NCBI GenBank assembly: GCA_018658715.1 | Contig: JABHUQ010000084.1 | Coordinates: 1-64,000 of the forward strand | Direction: 5' to 3' | From: Fidelibacterota bacterium | GTDB taxonomy: Bacteria; Fidelibacterota; Marinisomatia; Marinisomatales; UBA1611 | DNA: 64,000 nt | Part shown: positions 19,457-27,129 of the stretch, piece by piece | Layout of the letters: each line of letters opens with the position of its first letter | Numbering within the stretch: position 1 is the stretch's first letter | The notes under the pieces: generated by a model | Seen by the model: only the letters and a program-made list of their open reading frames with translations | Told to the model about the DNA's origin: nothing | The model's database searches: none | Program-made: the position numbers and the translations under genes

Positions 19457-19539
19457 GCCGCGGTGGTGGAATTGGTAGACACGCCAGATTTAGGATCTGG
19501 TGCACATTGTGCGTGAAGGTTCGAGCCCTTTCCGCGGTA
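19457..19539 (+). tRNA. tRNA-Leu (anticodon UAG)
   Basis: 83-base cloverleaf with a long variable arm. Acceptor stem GCCGCGG pairs with CCGCGGT at 19532-19538, with A19539 as discriminator. D-arm region GGTGGAATTGGTAGACACGC. Anticodon stem CCAGA/TCTGG (19484-19488 and 19496-19500) with loop TTTAGGA gives anticodon TAG at 19491-19493. The T arm contains GGTTCGAGCCC. CCA is not encoded. The class II length and UAG anticodon identify leucine. Confidence 0.96.
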
Positions 19540-19540
19540 C

Positions 19541-19572
19541 AAATAAAGGCTATAATTATAGCCTTTATTATT
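19541..19572. terminator. Bidirectional terminator between tRNA-Leu and oxidase operon 1
   Basis: AATAAAGGCTATAATTATAGCCTTTATTATTTT forms a near-perfect inverted repeat with A and T runs on both sides. It can end the tRNA transcript from the left and the oxidase operon transcript (last stop at 19591) from the right. Confidence 0.7.
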
Positions 19573-19590
19573 TTATCCAAAATGCTATTT

Positions 19591-20175
19591 TTATGAAATA
19601 CGAATCAAACCATGTACATCATTGACAAGACGTATAATATCTTTTTGGTTTGAAGCAGTATAATACCCTCTAATTTGTCCATTATTATCAACGAGTATAA
19701 ATCGATTAGGCTCTTTTATTGAATCCAAAGAGATATGGAAGCCATTTTGAATTAAATTGGAGACATCTTGGTGAGATCCTGATATAATATTCCATCTTTT
19801 TTCAGAAATTTTATTTTGTTTAGTGAAAGAGAGAAGATCTTTATTGTTAGATTGATTAGCAATGGTAAGAAAGTTAATATCTTGTTTGTATCCCCAATCT
19901 TGGACAAACTTATGAATTTGGTTTGCCATTAAAGATGATTCAGTTGATTGAATCTTATTCACATAATTTATAACCCATGTTTCACCTCTGAGATCCAACA
20001 GCGTAAAGGACGAATCATCTGGTTGTTCTAGATTAAAACCTGGTACCGCCCCATAGTAAATAGAGCCTACATTTGTACCATTATCACGAGTTACAATATG
20101 AATCCCCAATAAAAAAAGAAGAAATGTAATTAAAATAGTCCACATACCTTCTCGTCGAAATGTTACTTTATTCAT
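19591..20175 (-). CDS. SCO1/SenC-like protein lacking the copper-binding residues
   Basis: 194 residues with one N-terminal membrane anchor (about 11-30). The thioredoxin-like fold aligns with the canonical SCO of this window (42541-43140): GETWVINYVN corresponds to KITIVDFMF, and NRFILVDNNGQIRGYY to KFVLVDDKGYIRQYY. The CTGPC copper pair is replaced by I-Q-S-T-E, and the copper-ligand His (in VGH) is replaced by Glu. It therefore cannot bind copper in the known SCO manner. It is the last gene of oxidase operon 1, overlapping the CPFC gene by 8 bases. A structural or chaperone role in oxidase assembly is inferred. Confidence 0.7.
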   Translation of the reverse strand: MNKVTFRREGMWTILITFLLFLLGIHIVTRDNGTNVGSIYYGAVPGFNLEQPDDSSFTLLDLRGETWVINYVNKIQSTESSLMANQIHKFVQDWGYKQDINFLTIANQSNNKDLLSFTKQNKISEKRWNIISGSHQDVSNLIQNGFHISLDSIKEPNRFILVDNNGQIRGYYTASNQKDIIRLVNDVHGLIRIS

Positions 20176-20392
20176 TTTCTGATTGTTCTTCCATTTTATT
20201 CTGTTTTCTTACAATTGTTACAAAAATCCCTACTACTAAAAATGGAGATCCGAGTAAAAGTCCAACTGGAATTAAGATATCGGAAAATTGATTATCCTGT
20301 CCAGCGCAAAAGGGACAAGCACCTACATAGCTAAAAGCTATCATGAACAAAATGATGCTTAGTCTATTATACCTTCTCCAATTGCTTAACAT
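20168..20392 (-). CDS. Small CPFC-motif membrane protein of oxidase operon 1
   Basis: 74 residues. An N-terminal hydrophobic segment ends in YVGACPFCAGQDN, then a second TM helix (about 40-62) and a charged Glu/Lys C-terminus. The layout matches the 74-residue protein at 26709-26933 of oxidase operon 2, which has ACATCYG at the same place. A Cys-x-x-Cys just outside the first helix, next to SCO and Cox genes, suggests a copper or disulfide role in assembly. That is inference from context. The family has no name that I know. Confidence 0.75.
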   Translation of the reverse strand: MLSNWRRYNRLSIILFMIAFSYVGACPFCAGQDNQFSDILIPVGLLLGSPFLVVGIFVTIVRKQNKMEEQSENE

Positions 20393-20399
20393 ATTGTTA

Positions 20400-20681
20400 T
20401 TACCCTACCCAGCGAAATGGTATATCATACATGACACCAAATGCAAAATAGAGAGCTAAAGGAATGGGGATTAATAGTGCTCTTCGTAAAAATTTAGTTT
20501 CATATCTTAAATGCATGTATACAAGAGCGACGAGCATAATTTTTGTAATTGCAAATGCAAATAATAATATTACTTGTCCAGATTTTGGAATTGGTAACTC
20601 AACAACACCTACTTCTATGACGGTTAATACTGCCAACCAAATGGCATTTATTATATATGTTTTTTTATGATTATTTTCCAT
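20400..20681 (-). CDS. Cytochrome c oxidase subunit IV (prokaryotic, Cox4/CyoD-like)
   Basis: 93 residues with three hydrophobic helices. The pattern of the short prokaryotic subunit IV is present: an early TM with VLTVIEVGVVEL, a central helix beginning FAITKIMLVALVYMHLRYETKF, and a last helix ALYFAFGVMYDI. KxxxVxxxYMHLRxE is a family hallmark. It packs against subunits I and III. It lies 12 bases downstream of the subunit III gene in oxidase operon 1. A paralogue is at 27130-27432. Confidence 0.88.
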   Translation of the reverse strand: MENNHKKTYIINAIWLAVLTVIEVGVVELPIPKSGQVILLFAFAITKIMLVALVYMHLRYETKFLRRALLIPIPLALYFAFGVMYDIPFRWVG

Positions 20682-20693
20682 TGTGTGCTCCTT

Positions 20694-21326
20694 TTAAATC
20701 AAGTAAATAACGGTGAAAACAAAAATCCAGATTAAATCAATAAAATGCCAGAATAATCCAAGAATTTCAACTTTATCTGATTGTGCAGATGTGTAATTCC
20801 ATTTATTTGCAGCATAAAGAATACAAGCAATATAGATAACACCTGATAATACATGAAGTCCATGAAAGGCGGTAGTTGCATAAAAAACAGCAGCATATGT
20901 TCCTGTACTTGGAACGAAATTTGAAGCCCCTACAAACCCGGCTTCAGCTAAATGTTGTGTTAAAGTTTCATTCCCTAAGAAAAAATGAGAATATTCATAT
21001 ACTTGGATTCCAAGAAAGGCAATTCCACCTGCCATTGTGAATGCCAAGTAGTTTTTTAATCCTTTTTGATCTCCCTTTTGGATAGCGTTTAATGCCATAA
21101 CCATCGTAAAACTTGTACAAATCAATAGAAATGTATTGAATGCAGTTAATGGTATATTTAGCACTAATCCGGGTTCAGGCCAATTAGACATTGATAATCT
21201 TAAGGCTGCGCCTCCAATCAATAATCCCCCAAACGATAATCCATCCATGATGATAAATAGCCACATAGCAAGTTTGCCTGTTGTTGCCTTTCCCCAAGGA
21301 TCTCTTATTGCAATTACTTCACTCAT
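20694..21326 (-). CDS. Cytochrome c oxidase subunit III (first of two in operon 1 by position)
   Basis: 210 residues, five to six TM helices of the heme-copper oxidase subunit III family: LAMWLFIIMDGLSFGGLLIGG, LTAFNTFLLICTSFTMVMAL, FYATTAFHGLHVLSGVIYI and LFWHFIDLIWIFVFTVIYL. The HGLHVxxG and WHFxDxxWIxxF motifs are diagnostic. In place of the usual acidic residue of the SEVMLFGG motif it has MDGLSFGG. It follows another subunit III gene with 16 bases between them, so the operon carries two different CoxC-type subunits. Confidence 0.92.
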   Translation of the reverse strand: MSEVIAIRDPWGKATTGKLAMWLFIIMDGLSFGGLLIGGAALRLSMSNWPEPGLVLNIPLTAFNTFLLICTSFTMVMALNAIQKGDQKGLKNYLAFTMAGGIAFLGIQVYEYSHFFLGNETLTQHLAEAGFVGASNFVPSTGTYAAVFYATTAFHGLHVLSGVIYIACILYAANKWNYTSAQSDKVEILGLFWHFIDLIWIFVFTVIYLI

Positions 21327-21342
21327 AATGTTAACTCCTTTA

Positions 21343-21924
21343 CTAAATTATAAAAATGGCTACAAACAAGCAGACCCAAAGCACATCTAAAAAATGCCAT
21401 AACATGCCTACCTGTTTAAATAAATTTGATCGTTCACCATCTGAATAAGATTTATTTAATTTAAGGTATACCAATGCTAAAGCTCCTACACCTGCAACAA
21501 TATGAAGACCATGCATTCCTGTGAGAAGATAGAAAACAGAGCCAATAATATTCGATTTTGGTGTAAAACCTGCATTTACCAGAACATCCCAAAGAATCAA
21601 TTGAGCCAATAGAAAAACGATGCCTAAACCAAGAGTTACTCCCAGCCATTTTTTGGCTAAATCAATATGTGTCTTTGAATAAATTGCAGATTTATGATAT
21701 GTATAGCTACTTGCCAATAGGACAATGGTATTTCCAATTGCAATTGTAATTGGAATCAATCCTGTCCCAGGTCTACTCCACATTCCAAATTGAATTCGGA
21801 GTATAGAATAACTCACAAAAAATGTCACAAATAGCATGGTAATACATCCCAATGCGACAATTGTGCCTAATGTAGAAGTGAACTCATCTACCTTAATTTT
21901 TTTTGATAATATTTGCGTCGTCAT
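21343..21924 (-). CDS. Cytochrome c oxidase subunit III paralogue
   Basis: 193 residues from ATG 21924; the frame is open to 22041 but that part lies inside coxA. Five TM helices with the subunit III motifs VFYLLTGMHGLHIVAGVGAL and VGMLWHFLDVLWVCLFVAIF. It is shorter than the neighbouring subunit III and lacks the conserved acidic residue in helix 1 (TLGTIVALGCITMLFVTFF). It begins 7 bases after the coxA stop. Duplicate subunit III genes are known in several FCB and Planctomycetes oxidase operons. Whether both enter one complex is unknown. Confidence 0.9.
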   Translation of the reverse strand: MTTQILSKKIKVDEFTSTLGTIVALGCITMLFVTFFVSYSILRIQFGMWSRPGTGLIPITIAIGNTIVLLASSYTYHKSAIYSKTHIDLAKKWLGVTLGLGIVFLLAQLILWDVLVNAGFTPKSNIIGSVFYLLTGMHGLHIVAGVGALALVYLKLNKSYSDGERSNLFKQVGMLWHFLDVLWVCLFVAIFII

Positions 21925-21931
21925 AAAATTC

Positions 21932-23647
21932 CTATGATGATATGGGTTCGGATTGAGAAATCCAGTCACGATCTTTGACTTTTGGGTTACTATATTCGTG
22001 TGGCCCATTATAAATAGTTGGAACTGTTTCAAAATTACCATGAGGTATGGGTGCTTCTAATGTCCATTCTAATGTTGCAGCACCCCAAGGATTTGCTTCA
22101 GCCTTTTCACCTTTGAGCATAGAGTGAATAAAGTTATACACAAAGATAAGTTGAGCCAAACCAAGAGCAATAGCGAACCATGTAATATATTCATTCAACC
22201 ACATCATGGGTTTTAAGAAATCATAATTACTTGGATCATAAATCCGTCTGTGGTGCCCACCATATCCCAAAACCATCATATTAAAAAACACATAGTTTAA
22301 TGGAATAAAGGATACCCAAAAATGGAGTTTTCCAAGGAATGGATTCATTTTCCGGTCAAACATTTTTGGGAACCAAAAGTAAATTGCCGCAAAACTACCA
22401 AAAAGAACAGATGCTGCCATTGTGTAATGGAAATGGCCCACAACAAACATAGTATCATGCAAATAAATATCTGCTGTAATGGTTGCATTATAGAGACCTG
22501 TTAATCCCCCAATTCCAAATACCCACATCACAGACATAGCAAATAACATTGGTGGATCAAATTTGATAGATCCTTTCCATAATGTTCCTAGCCAATTGAA
22601 GAAAAACATAGCGGATGGGATACTAATGAGTAATGTTAAAAACATAAAAGATTTTCCTAAGAGCGGACTCATACCTGTCGTATACATATGGTGTCCCCAA
22701 ACAAGCATACTTAAAGAAGCGACGGTGGTCATTGCTATGGCTGTTACTTTATAACCAAAAGCAGGTTTCCGGGAAAATACAGATAATAAATCTGAAACAA
22801 TTCCCCAAGCAGGAAGAATTAAGATATATACTTCAGGATGGCCGAAAATCCAAAAGACATGTTGATAAAGAAGTGGATCACCGCCATCAACAGTTGCCAG
22901 GCCGCCAGAAATGAAAAATTGTGTTCCAATGGTTCTGTCCATGAGAAGTAAGATTAATCCAGCTGCAATAACAGGAACAAAAATTGCGTTTAAAATGGAT
23001 GTAAGCCAAAGGCCCCAGACAGTTAGTGGCATTTTAAAATATGTCATTCCTGGCGCACGTAACCGAACAACGGTAATAATATAATTAATGGCGCCCATCA
23101 TGGACGAGGTTCCTGCCAATGTGAGTGCTAATGTCCATAAAGTTTGACCTTCTCCTGCAATACCGCCCACAGGTGAGCTCAATGGAGGATAAGACGTCCA
23201 GCCACCTGCTGCAGTTCCTTCAGGTAAAAAGTACGATCCCAGTAAAACAATTGATGCTAGAACCATTGTCCAAAAAGAAATCATATTTAATTTTGGGAAA
23301 GCCATATCAGGAGCACCAATTTGTAATGGGATTACAAAATTACCAAATGCACCAATGAGGAGGGGTGTAATCGCCCAAAAGATCATAATGGTGCCATGCA
23401 TTGTAAAGAGCGCATTATACTTGTCTGGGTCAATGATTCCACCGGTATCGGAGAATAGTATATCTCCAAGTAGCCACCAAGGTACAGGTTGTTCAGGATA
23501 TGCTAATTGCCAACGAATAAGTAATGCTTGGAATCCTCCGAATAATACAAAAAAGAGACCCAACCATAGAAATTGCTTCCCGATAACTTTATGGTCTAAT
23601 GAAAAAATATATTTAGACCAAAAAGATTGTTCGTGATGTTCTGACAT
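21932..23647 (-). CDS. coxA: Cytochrome c oxidase subunit I (A-type heme-copper oxidase), operon 1
   Basis: 571 residues from ATG 23645-23647, with AAGGAGATAAAATA ahead of it; the ATG overlaps the coxB TAA. Twelve TM helices. Heme a ligand in MHGTIMIFW, D-channel IGAPDMAFPKLN, CuB ligands in GHPEVYILILP (with the A1-type Glu and the cross-linked Tyr) and GHHMYTTGM, heme a3/a ligands in GHFHYTM. The helix VIII site that normally reads PTGIKxFxW is PSAMFFFNW, so the K-channel lysine is Phe. The enzyme reduces O2 to water and pumps protons at the inner membrane. Ends with an EWTLEAPIPHGNFE tail shared by the family. Confidence 0.96.
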   Translation of the reverse strand: MSEHHEQSFWSKYIFSLDHKVIGKQFLWLGLFFVLFGGFQALLIRWQLAYPEQPVPWWLLGDILFSDTGGIIDPDKYNALFTMHGTIMIFWAITPLLIGAFGNFVIPLQIGAPDMAFPKLNMISFWTMVLASIVLLGSYFLPEGTAAGGWTSYPPLSSPVGGIAGEGQTLWTLALTLAGTSSMMGAINYIITVVRLRAPGMTYFKMPLTVWGLWLTSILNAIFVPVIAAGLILLLMDRTIGTQFFISGGLATVDGGDPLLYQHVFWIFGHPEVYILILPAWGIVSDLLSVFSRKPAFGYKVTAIAMTTVASLSMLVWGHHMYTTGMSPLLGKSFMFLTLLISIPSAMFFFNWLGTLWKGSIKFDPPMLFAMSVMWVFGIGGLTGLYNATITADIYLHDTMFVVGHFHYTMAASVLFGSFAAIYFWFPKMFDRKMNPFLGKLHFWVSFIPLNYVFFNMMVLGYGGHHRRIYDPSNYDFLKPMMWLNEYITWFAIALGLAQLIFVYNFIHSMLKGEKAEANPWGAATLEWTLEAPIPHGNFETVPTIYNGPHEYSNPKVKDRDWISQSEPISS

Positions 23648-24498
23648 TATTTTATCTCCTTCCAGGCCCAACCCCAATTAGAAGGTGGACCATCAGATGC
23701 TGCGGTTTCTTCATCGTCTCCCCAATCATCCCATTCATCTTCTTCGTCATCTTCGGGAGCTAAGGAGAGCAACCAGTTTTCATAATCTTCTTGTGAATCA
23801 ACAGTCAAATAGCCCTTCATTTTATAATGGCTATTTCCACATAATTCTGCACAAGCTATTTCAAATTCACCTGTCTCAGTGGCTTGGAACCACATTGCAT
23901 TTATCATACCAGGTGTTGCGTCTTGTTTGACCCGAAAATTGGGTATATAAAAGGAATGAATGACGTCCCAAGGTGCAATCTGAATTACAACTGGCTTACC
24001 AACAGGAATATGCATTTGATTTTGAGTAGGGACAAGGTCATCATCCGTATTGAATTTTCCATCCGGACCAGCATACCGAAAATTCCAGGCGAATTGTTGA
24101 GGCATTACTTCAATCCGAACAACATCATCTCCTTTTGGAAAATTCCAAAAGGCTTCTTTTAAATCTCTGAAAGACATGGTTTCAATTACTGTATCAACTG
24201 AAAAGAACACAAGGAGCCCAACACCAAGAGTAGCCATAACATGTTTTTTTGAATTACCATGATCATAATCAGCCTTATGTCCTGGTCTTGACCTATATTT
24301 AACAATAAAATAAAGCAATGTTAAAATAACGATACTAAAATATATTGTTATTACAAGATCTGTATATTGTATGACTTTATCAATACGATATCCATCAAGG
24401 GAGACATCTTTTGGTGGGTCAATAAACCATAATCCCCAAGATGCATTCTTGAAATTATCCTTTTGTATTTTTAGCCATTGTATGAGTTGGTTCATCAT
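23647..24498 (-). CDS. coxB: Cytochrome c oxidase subunit II (CuA), operon 1
   Basis: 283 residues. Two TM helices (about 48-67 and 92-108), then a cupredoxin domain with all CuA ligands: His in WDVIHSFYIP, and Cys-Ala-Glu-Leu-Cys-Gly-x-x-His-x-x-Met in CAELCGNSHYKM. It accepts electrons from cytochrome c or cupredoxin. No fused cytochrome c domain. The second TM lacks the usual LExxWTxxP and reads VMATLGVGLLVFFSVD, so the subunit II Glu at the K-channel mouth is missing too. After the cupredoxin domain comes an acidic Asp/Glu/Trp linker (EDEWDDWGDDEE) and a Trp-rich end. It begins 22 bases after the rrf2 gene. Confidence 0.95.
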   Translation of the reverse strand: MMNQLIQWLKIQKDNFKNASWGLWFIDPPKDVSLDGYRIDKVIQYTDLVITIYFSIVILTLLYFIVKYRSRPGHKADYDHGNSKKHVMATLGVGLLVFFSVDTVIETMSFRDLKEAFWNFPKGDDVVRIEVMPQQFAWNFRYAGPDGKFNTDDDLVPTQNQMHIPVGKPVVIQIAPWDVIHSFYIPNFRVKQDATPGMINAMWFQATETGEFEIACAELCGNSHYKMKGYLTVDSQEDYENWLLSLAPEDDEEDEWDDWGDDEETAASDGPPSNWGWAWKEIK

Positions 24499-24520
24499 CG
24501 TATCATATCCTCCGATATTT

Positions 24521-24970
24521 TTAGTTTAATACCAATTTATTTTGTGAGAATTCAAGATAATTTTTAGTGGATTCATTTGCTAAGTCATGAATCGATTTCT
24601 CTTTCAGAATAGATGTCATTTGATCTTGGGCTTGTTGCCAAACCTTTCTTACAGCACAATAGGGTGTTTGAGTACAGTGTTTATCATCAATCAAACATTG
24701 GTTAAGGTTTATTTGCCCTTCAATTCCTTGGATAACATCTAATAAGGAAATAGTATCCCCTGGTTTAGCAAGCATCACTCCGCCACCTTTTCCTCGTGAT
24801 GACCAAACAAATCCAAGTTTAACCAGTTGCCCCATGATTTTACGAAGTAATGTTTCGGGAATATCTTGCTCTTTTGAAATGTCAGAAATATGTGTCACTT
24901 TTCTAGGTTGAACTGTTGATAAATATATCAAAGCCCTTACAGCATATTCACTTGTCATTGAGAATTTCAT
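24521..24970 (-). CDS. Rrf2-family iron-sulfur transcriptional regulator
   Basis: 149 residues from ATG 24970 (GAGGA about 10 bases upstream; the longer frame would need a TTG inside that site). Winged helix: MTSEYAVRALIYLST, HISDISKEQDIPETLLRKIMGQLVKLGFV, and the wing SSRGKGGGVMLAKP. Three cysteines, C-x6-C-x5-C in NQCLIDDKHCTQTPYCAVR, match the [Fe-S] site of IscR/NsrR-type members. Such proteins sense iron-sulfur status, NO or redox. It is the first gene of the oxidase operon 1 transcript, so it probably controls its own operon. It is divergent from the Crp/Fnr gene. Confidence 0.93.
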   Translation of the reverse strand: MKFSMTSEYAVRALIYLSTVQPRKVTHISDISKEQDIPETLLRKIMGQLVKLGFVWSSRGKGGGVMLAKPGDTISLLDVIQGIEGQINLNQCLIDDKHCTQTPYCAVRKVWQQAQDQMTSILKEKSIHDLANESTKNYLEFSQNKLVLN

Positions 24971-25078
24971 AGTAGGGTTTTCCTCGTGCTGCAATCAAAT
25001 GAGAGTAATTGTGTCATATTAAGGTGTAAAAGTGATAAATAAATGGAAATCCCCCAATGATATACCCCAATTAATAAA

Positions 25079-25092
25079 TTGATTTTTATCAA
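25079..25092. promoter_or_regulatory. FNR-type operator palindrome between rrf2-cox and the crp/fnr gene
   Basis: TTGAT-TTTT-ATCAA is a perfect match to the FNR consensus (TTGAT-N4-ATCAA), and the symmetry extends to AATTGAT-N4-ATCAATT (25077-25094). It lies 45 bases before the start of the Crp/Fnr gene. A TAATAT hexamer at 25117-25122 is about where a -10 box should be if this operator sat near -41.5, a class II activator position. The same site is 109 bases from the rrf2 start. The protein made next door is the obvious candidate to bind it. Confidence 0.75.
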
Positions 25093-25136
25093 TTATTATA
25101 TGCTTTATAGATCTAGTAATATTTTAAATTATATAC

Positions 25137-25850
25137 ATGGTTTTTCCAAAAACATCTGTATCATGCAAATTATGTCCATCTAGACATATTAGTATTTTTC
25201 AAGAGCTTGAGCCCAATAGTGTAGAAAAATTAGACCGATCTAAAACGGTTCATTTTTATAAAAAAGGGCAAATCATTTTTCTCGAAGGTCATCCTGCATA
25301 TGGATTATACTGTATCAGTCAAGGGAAAGTAAAAATATATTGTACAACGCCAGATGGTAAACGGCATATATTACGAATTGCAGATAAAGGTGATCCTGTG
25401 GGGCACCTTGCTGTTTTTTCCGATCAATCTTATGCAGCTACTGCTGAGGCACTTGAAGATACAACCATTTGTTTTATTGATCGAAATTTGATTTTTCCAG
25501 CCTTATCGAATGAACGAGATATCAGTTGGGAAATTGTAAGAAAATTATCAAGAGATCTAATATTTGCACATCAAGAAACAACACGTATGGCACATCATTC
25601 GGTCACGGAGCGTGTAGCTGGATTATTATTATTACTCAAGGAAAAGTATGGGAAATCCCTAGCAAATGAAATATGGATCGATATTCAATTATCTAGGGAT
25701 GATTTAGCTGATTTAGCTGGAACTTCTGTAGAAACACTTGTTAGAACTTTAACAAGCTTTCGAGATGATGGATTAATAAAGACTCAAAAACGTCAAACAA
25801 TAATATTAGATGCCGCTCGTTTGTCTGAAATTGCTGGCCTAACAGACTAG
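25137..25850 (+). CDS. Crp/Fnr-family transcriptional regulator
   Basis: 237 residues. N-terminal cysteine pair SCKLCPSR (Cys10, Cys13), a cyclic-nucleotide-binding-type beta barrel (IIFLEGHPAYGLYCISQGKVKIY), dimerisation helix, and a C-terminal winged helix LSRDDLADLAGTSVETLVRTLTSFRDDGLI. The recognition helix has E-T-L-V-R, which keeps the Glu and Arg of the FNR E-T-I-S-R and replaces Ser with Val. Further cysteines are at about 59, 69 and 112, so an Fe-S cluster is possible but not proved. The FNR palindrome at 25079-25092 implies autoregulation and oxygen- or NO-linked control of the flanking oxidase operons. Confidence 0.92.
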   Translation: MVFPKTSVSCKLCPSRHISIFQELEPNSVEKLDRSKTVHFYKKGQIIFLEGHPAYGLYCISQGKVKIYCTTPDGKRHILRIADKGDPVGHLAVFSDQSYAATAEALEDTTICFIDRNLIFPALSNERDISWEIVRKLSRDLIFAHQETTRMAHHSVTERVAGLLLLLKEKYGKSLANEIWIDIQLSRDDLADLAGTSVETLVRTLTSFRDDGLIKTQKRQTIILDAARLSEIAGLTD

Positions 25851-25860
25851 CAACAGAAAT

Positions 25861-26697
25861 TTACCAGTCGTCATCTCCCCATTCATCATCATCTTCTTCT
25901 AAAAGAATTTGAGCTTGTTTATCTTGCCATGCAACATACGATTCTTCACTATGGACAGTCATGAACCCTTGCATACGATAATGGCCTAATCCACATAATT
26001 GAGCACAGGCTATTTCAAATCCACGGCCTTCACGTTCAGTTCCTTTTATAGATTTTAGATATGAATCAGAAGTCATGGTTGCTTCAAATGAAATTGGAAT
26101 AGACATACCTGGGATGGCATCTTGTTTTACACGGAATTCAGGCAAGAAAAAGCTATGAATAACATCTTTAGATGAAAGATCAATTCGGATAGGTTTATCT
26201 ACAGGTATATGTAATTGATTAATTGTAATGATATCGTCGGCAGAATTTGGATCATTTTTATCTAGGCCGACTGGATTAGATTCTTCGTCTACTAAATTCA
26301 CATCTACATTTCCGAAAAGGCCATCCGCTCCTGGATAATGAATATTCCATGCAAATTGCTGGGCAACTACCCGAATCACTTCAGCACCATCAGCTTGATT
26401 GGGAACATCATTAACACGATTAGCCCAAATTGGTAATGCAAATCCAATTAATATTACAAATTCTATAAGCGCTACCGCAACTTCTAGTCCAGATGAAAGG
26501 TGAGATTTTACCCCATCATAATCAGCTTTAGGATTTTTAGATGCACTAAAACGATAGAGTGTATACAAAAAAAATAAACCCCAGCCTATGAAAAGAAACA
26601 GCATAAGCCAATGAAACATACTTAGAACTTCATCCACAGCACCGCCATGGACAGATGCATTAATGGGTAGTCCTAATTTTTGTAAAATGTCTAACAC
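25861..26697 (-). CDS. coxB: Cytochrome c oxidase subunit II (CuA), operon 2
   Basis: 278 residues. Two TM helices (about 28-50 and 75-95) with the conserved GLEVAVALIEFVILIGFALPIW, so the subunit II Glu is kept. Cupredoxin domain with His in KDVIHSFFLPEF and CuA motif CAQLCGLGHYRM; the middle residue is Gln instead of Glu, but only its backbone carbonyl binds copper. A 25-residue insertion (VDEESNPVGLDKNDPNSADD) lies before the QLHIPVDKP strand. The extreme C-terminus is acidic with Trp (EEDDDEWGDDDW). It is the last gene of oxidase operon 2, unlike operon 1 where coxB precedes coxA. It ends 11 bases from the convergent crp/fnr stop. Confidence 0.94.
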   Translation of the reverse strand: MLDILQKLGLPINASVHGGAVDEVLSMFHWLMLFLFIGWGLFFLYTLYRFSASKNPKADYDGVKSHLSSGLEVAVALIEFVILIGFALPIWANRVNDVPNQADGAEVIRVVAQQFAWNIHYPGADGLFGNVDVNLVDEESNPVGLDKNDPNSADDIITINQLHIPVDKPIRIDLSSKDVIHSFFLPEFRVKQDAIPGMSIPISFEATMTSDSYLKSIKGTEREGRGFEIACAQLCGLGHYRMQGFMTVHSEESYVAWQDKQAQILLEEDDDEWGDDDW

Positions 26698-26708
26698 AGA
26701 TATTCCTC

Positions 26709-26933
26709 CTAGATTTCTTTTTGGTTGGATGAAAGGTATTTTGCTCGGTTTTTAAGGCGAACCATTATGGCGCCTATGCCCCCAAGCATTCCTCCCGTCA
26801 CACCCAATAATGTAATAATGGCCCAATTCATCCCTTCGGTAGCTGGTGCATCAGATGCACCATAACAAGTAGCGCAAGCTTGTGAAACACTTGGCAAAAG
26901 ATAAATACCGATAGCAATGATATATTGGATCAT
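26709..26933 (-). CDS. Small CATC-motif membrane protein of oxidase operon 2
   Basis: 74 residues. A signal-like first helix ends in SQACATCYGASDAPATEGMN, followed by a second TM (WAIITLLGVTGGMLGGIGAIMV) and a basic tail. It has the same design as the CPFC protein of operon 1: a CxxC directly after helix 1, then one TM. It overlaps the upstream 65-residue gene by 4 bases and lies 11 bases before coxB, so it is co-translated with them. A metal or disulfide function in CuA assembly is an inference from position. Confidence 0.75.
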   Translation of the reverse strand: MIQYIIAIGIYLLPSVSQACATCYGASDAPATEGMNWAIITLLGVTGGMLGGIGAIMVRLKNRAKYLSSNQKEI

Positions 26934-27127
26934 ATTGTTTTGAATTTTTGAATAACTTTTTGTAAATAAATAGCTAAGCTAATTCCCATGACAATTCCAA
27001 TAGCACCCAACAGATTAGATAAACCAGAGTTTATAGAAGGGTTTTGTAATTGCCATATTCCATATCCACCTGTTACTAGAATGGATAATGAAATAAAGAA
27101 AATATGAAATGACTTAAGACTTAACAT
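26930..27127 (-). CDS. Small two-TM membrane protein in oxidase operon 2
   Basis: 65 residues with two hydrophobic helices (about 7-26 and 35-57) and a basic end, KVIQKFKTI. No cofactor ligand stands out beyond one His near residue 8. It is locked into the operon: it starts 2 bases after the Cox4 stop and overlaps the CATC gene by 4 bases. An accessory subunit or assembly factor of the oxidase is likely from context. The family is not recognised. Confidence 0.75.
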   Translation of the reverse strand: MLSLKSFHIFFISLSILVTGGYGIWQLQNPSINSGLSNLLGAIGIVMGISLAIYLQKVIQKFKTI

Positions 27128-27129
27128 AT

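Noticed and set aside
19383-19580. Minus-strand open frame of 65 residues over the tRNA-Leu region
   Set aside because: It runs antisense through the terminator and the tRNA gene and has no coding character.
19457-20175. tRNA-Leu as a possible integration site for a mobile element
   Set aside because: No integrase gene and no direct repeat of the tRNA 3' end were seen nearby; the neighbour is an ordinary oxidase operon.
21932-23647. Subunit I of operon 1 as a nitric oxide reductase or cbb3-type enzyme because the K-channel lysine is missing
   Set aside because: The HPEVY glutamate-tyrosine motif, D-channel residues and CuA-bearing subunit II mark it as an A-type oxidase.
22322-24162. Several plus-strand open frames of 60-93 residues across the coxA/coxB genes
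   Set aside because: All lie antisense to well-conserved oxidase subunits and show no recognisable motif.
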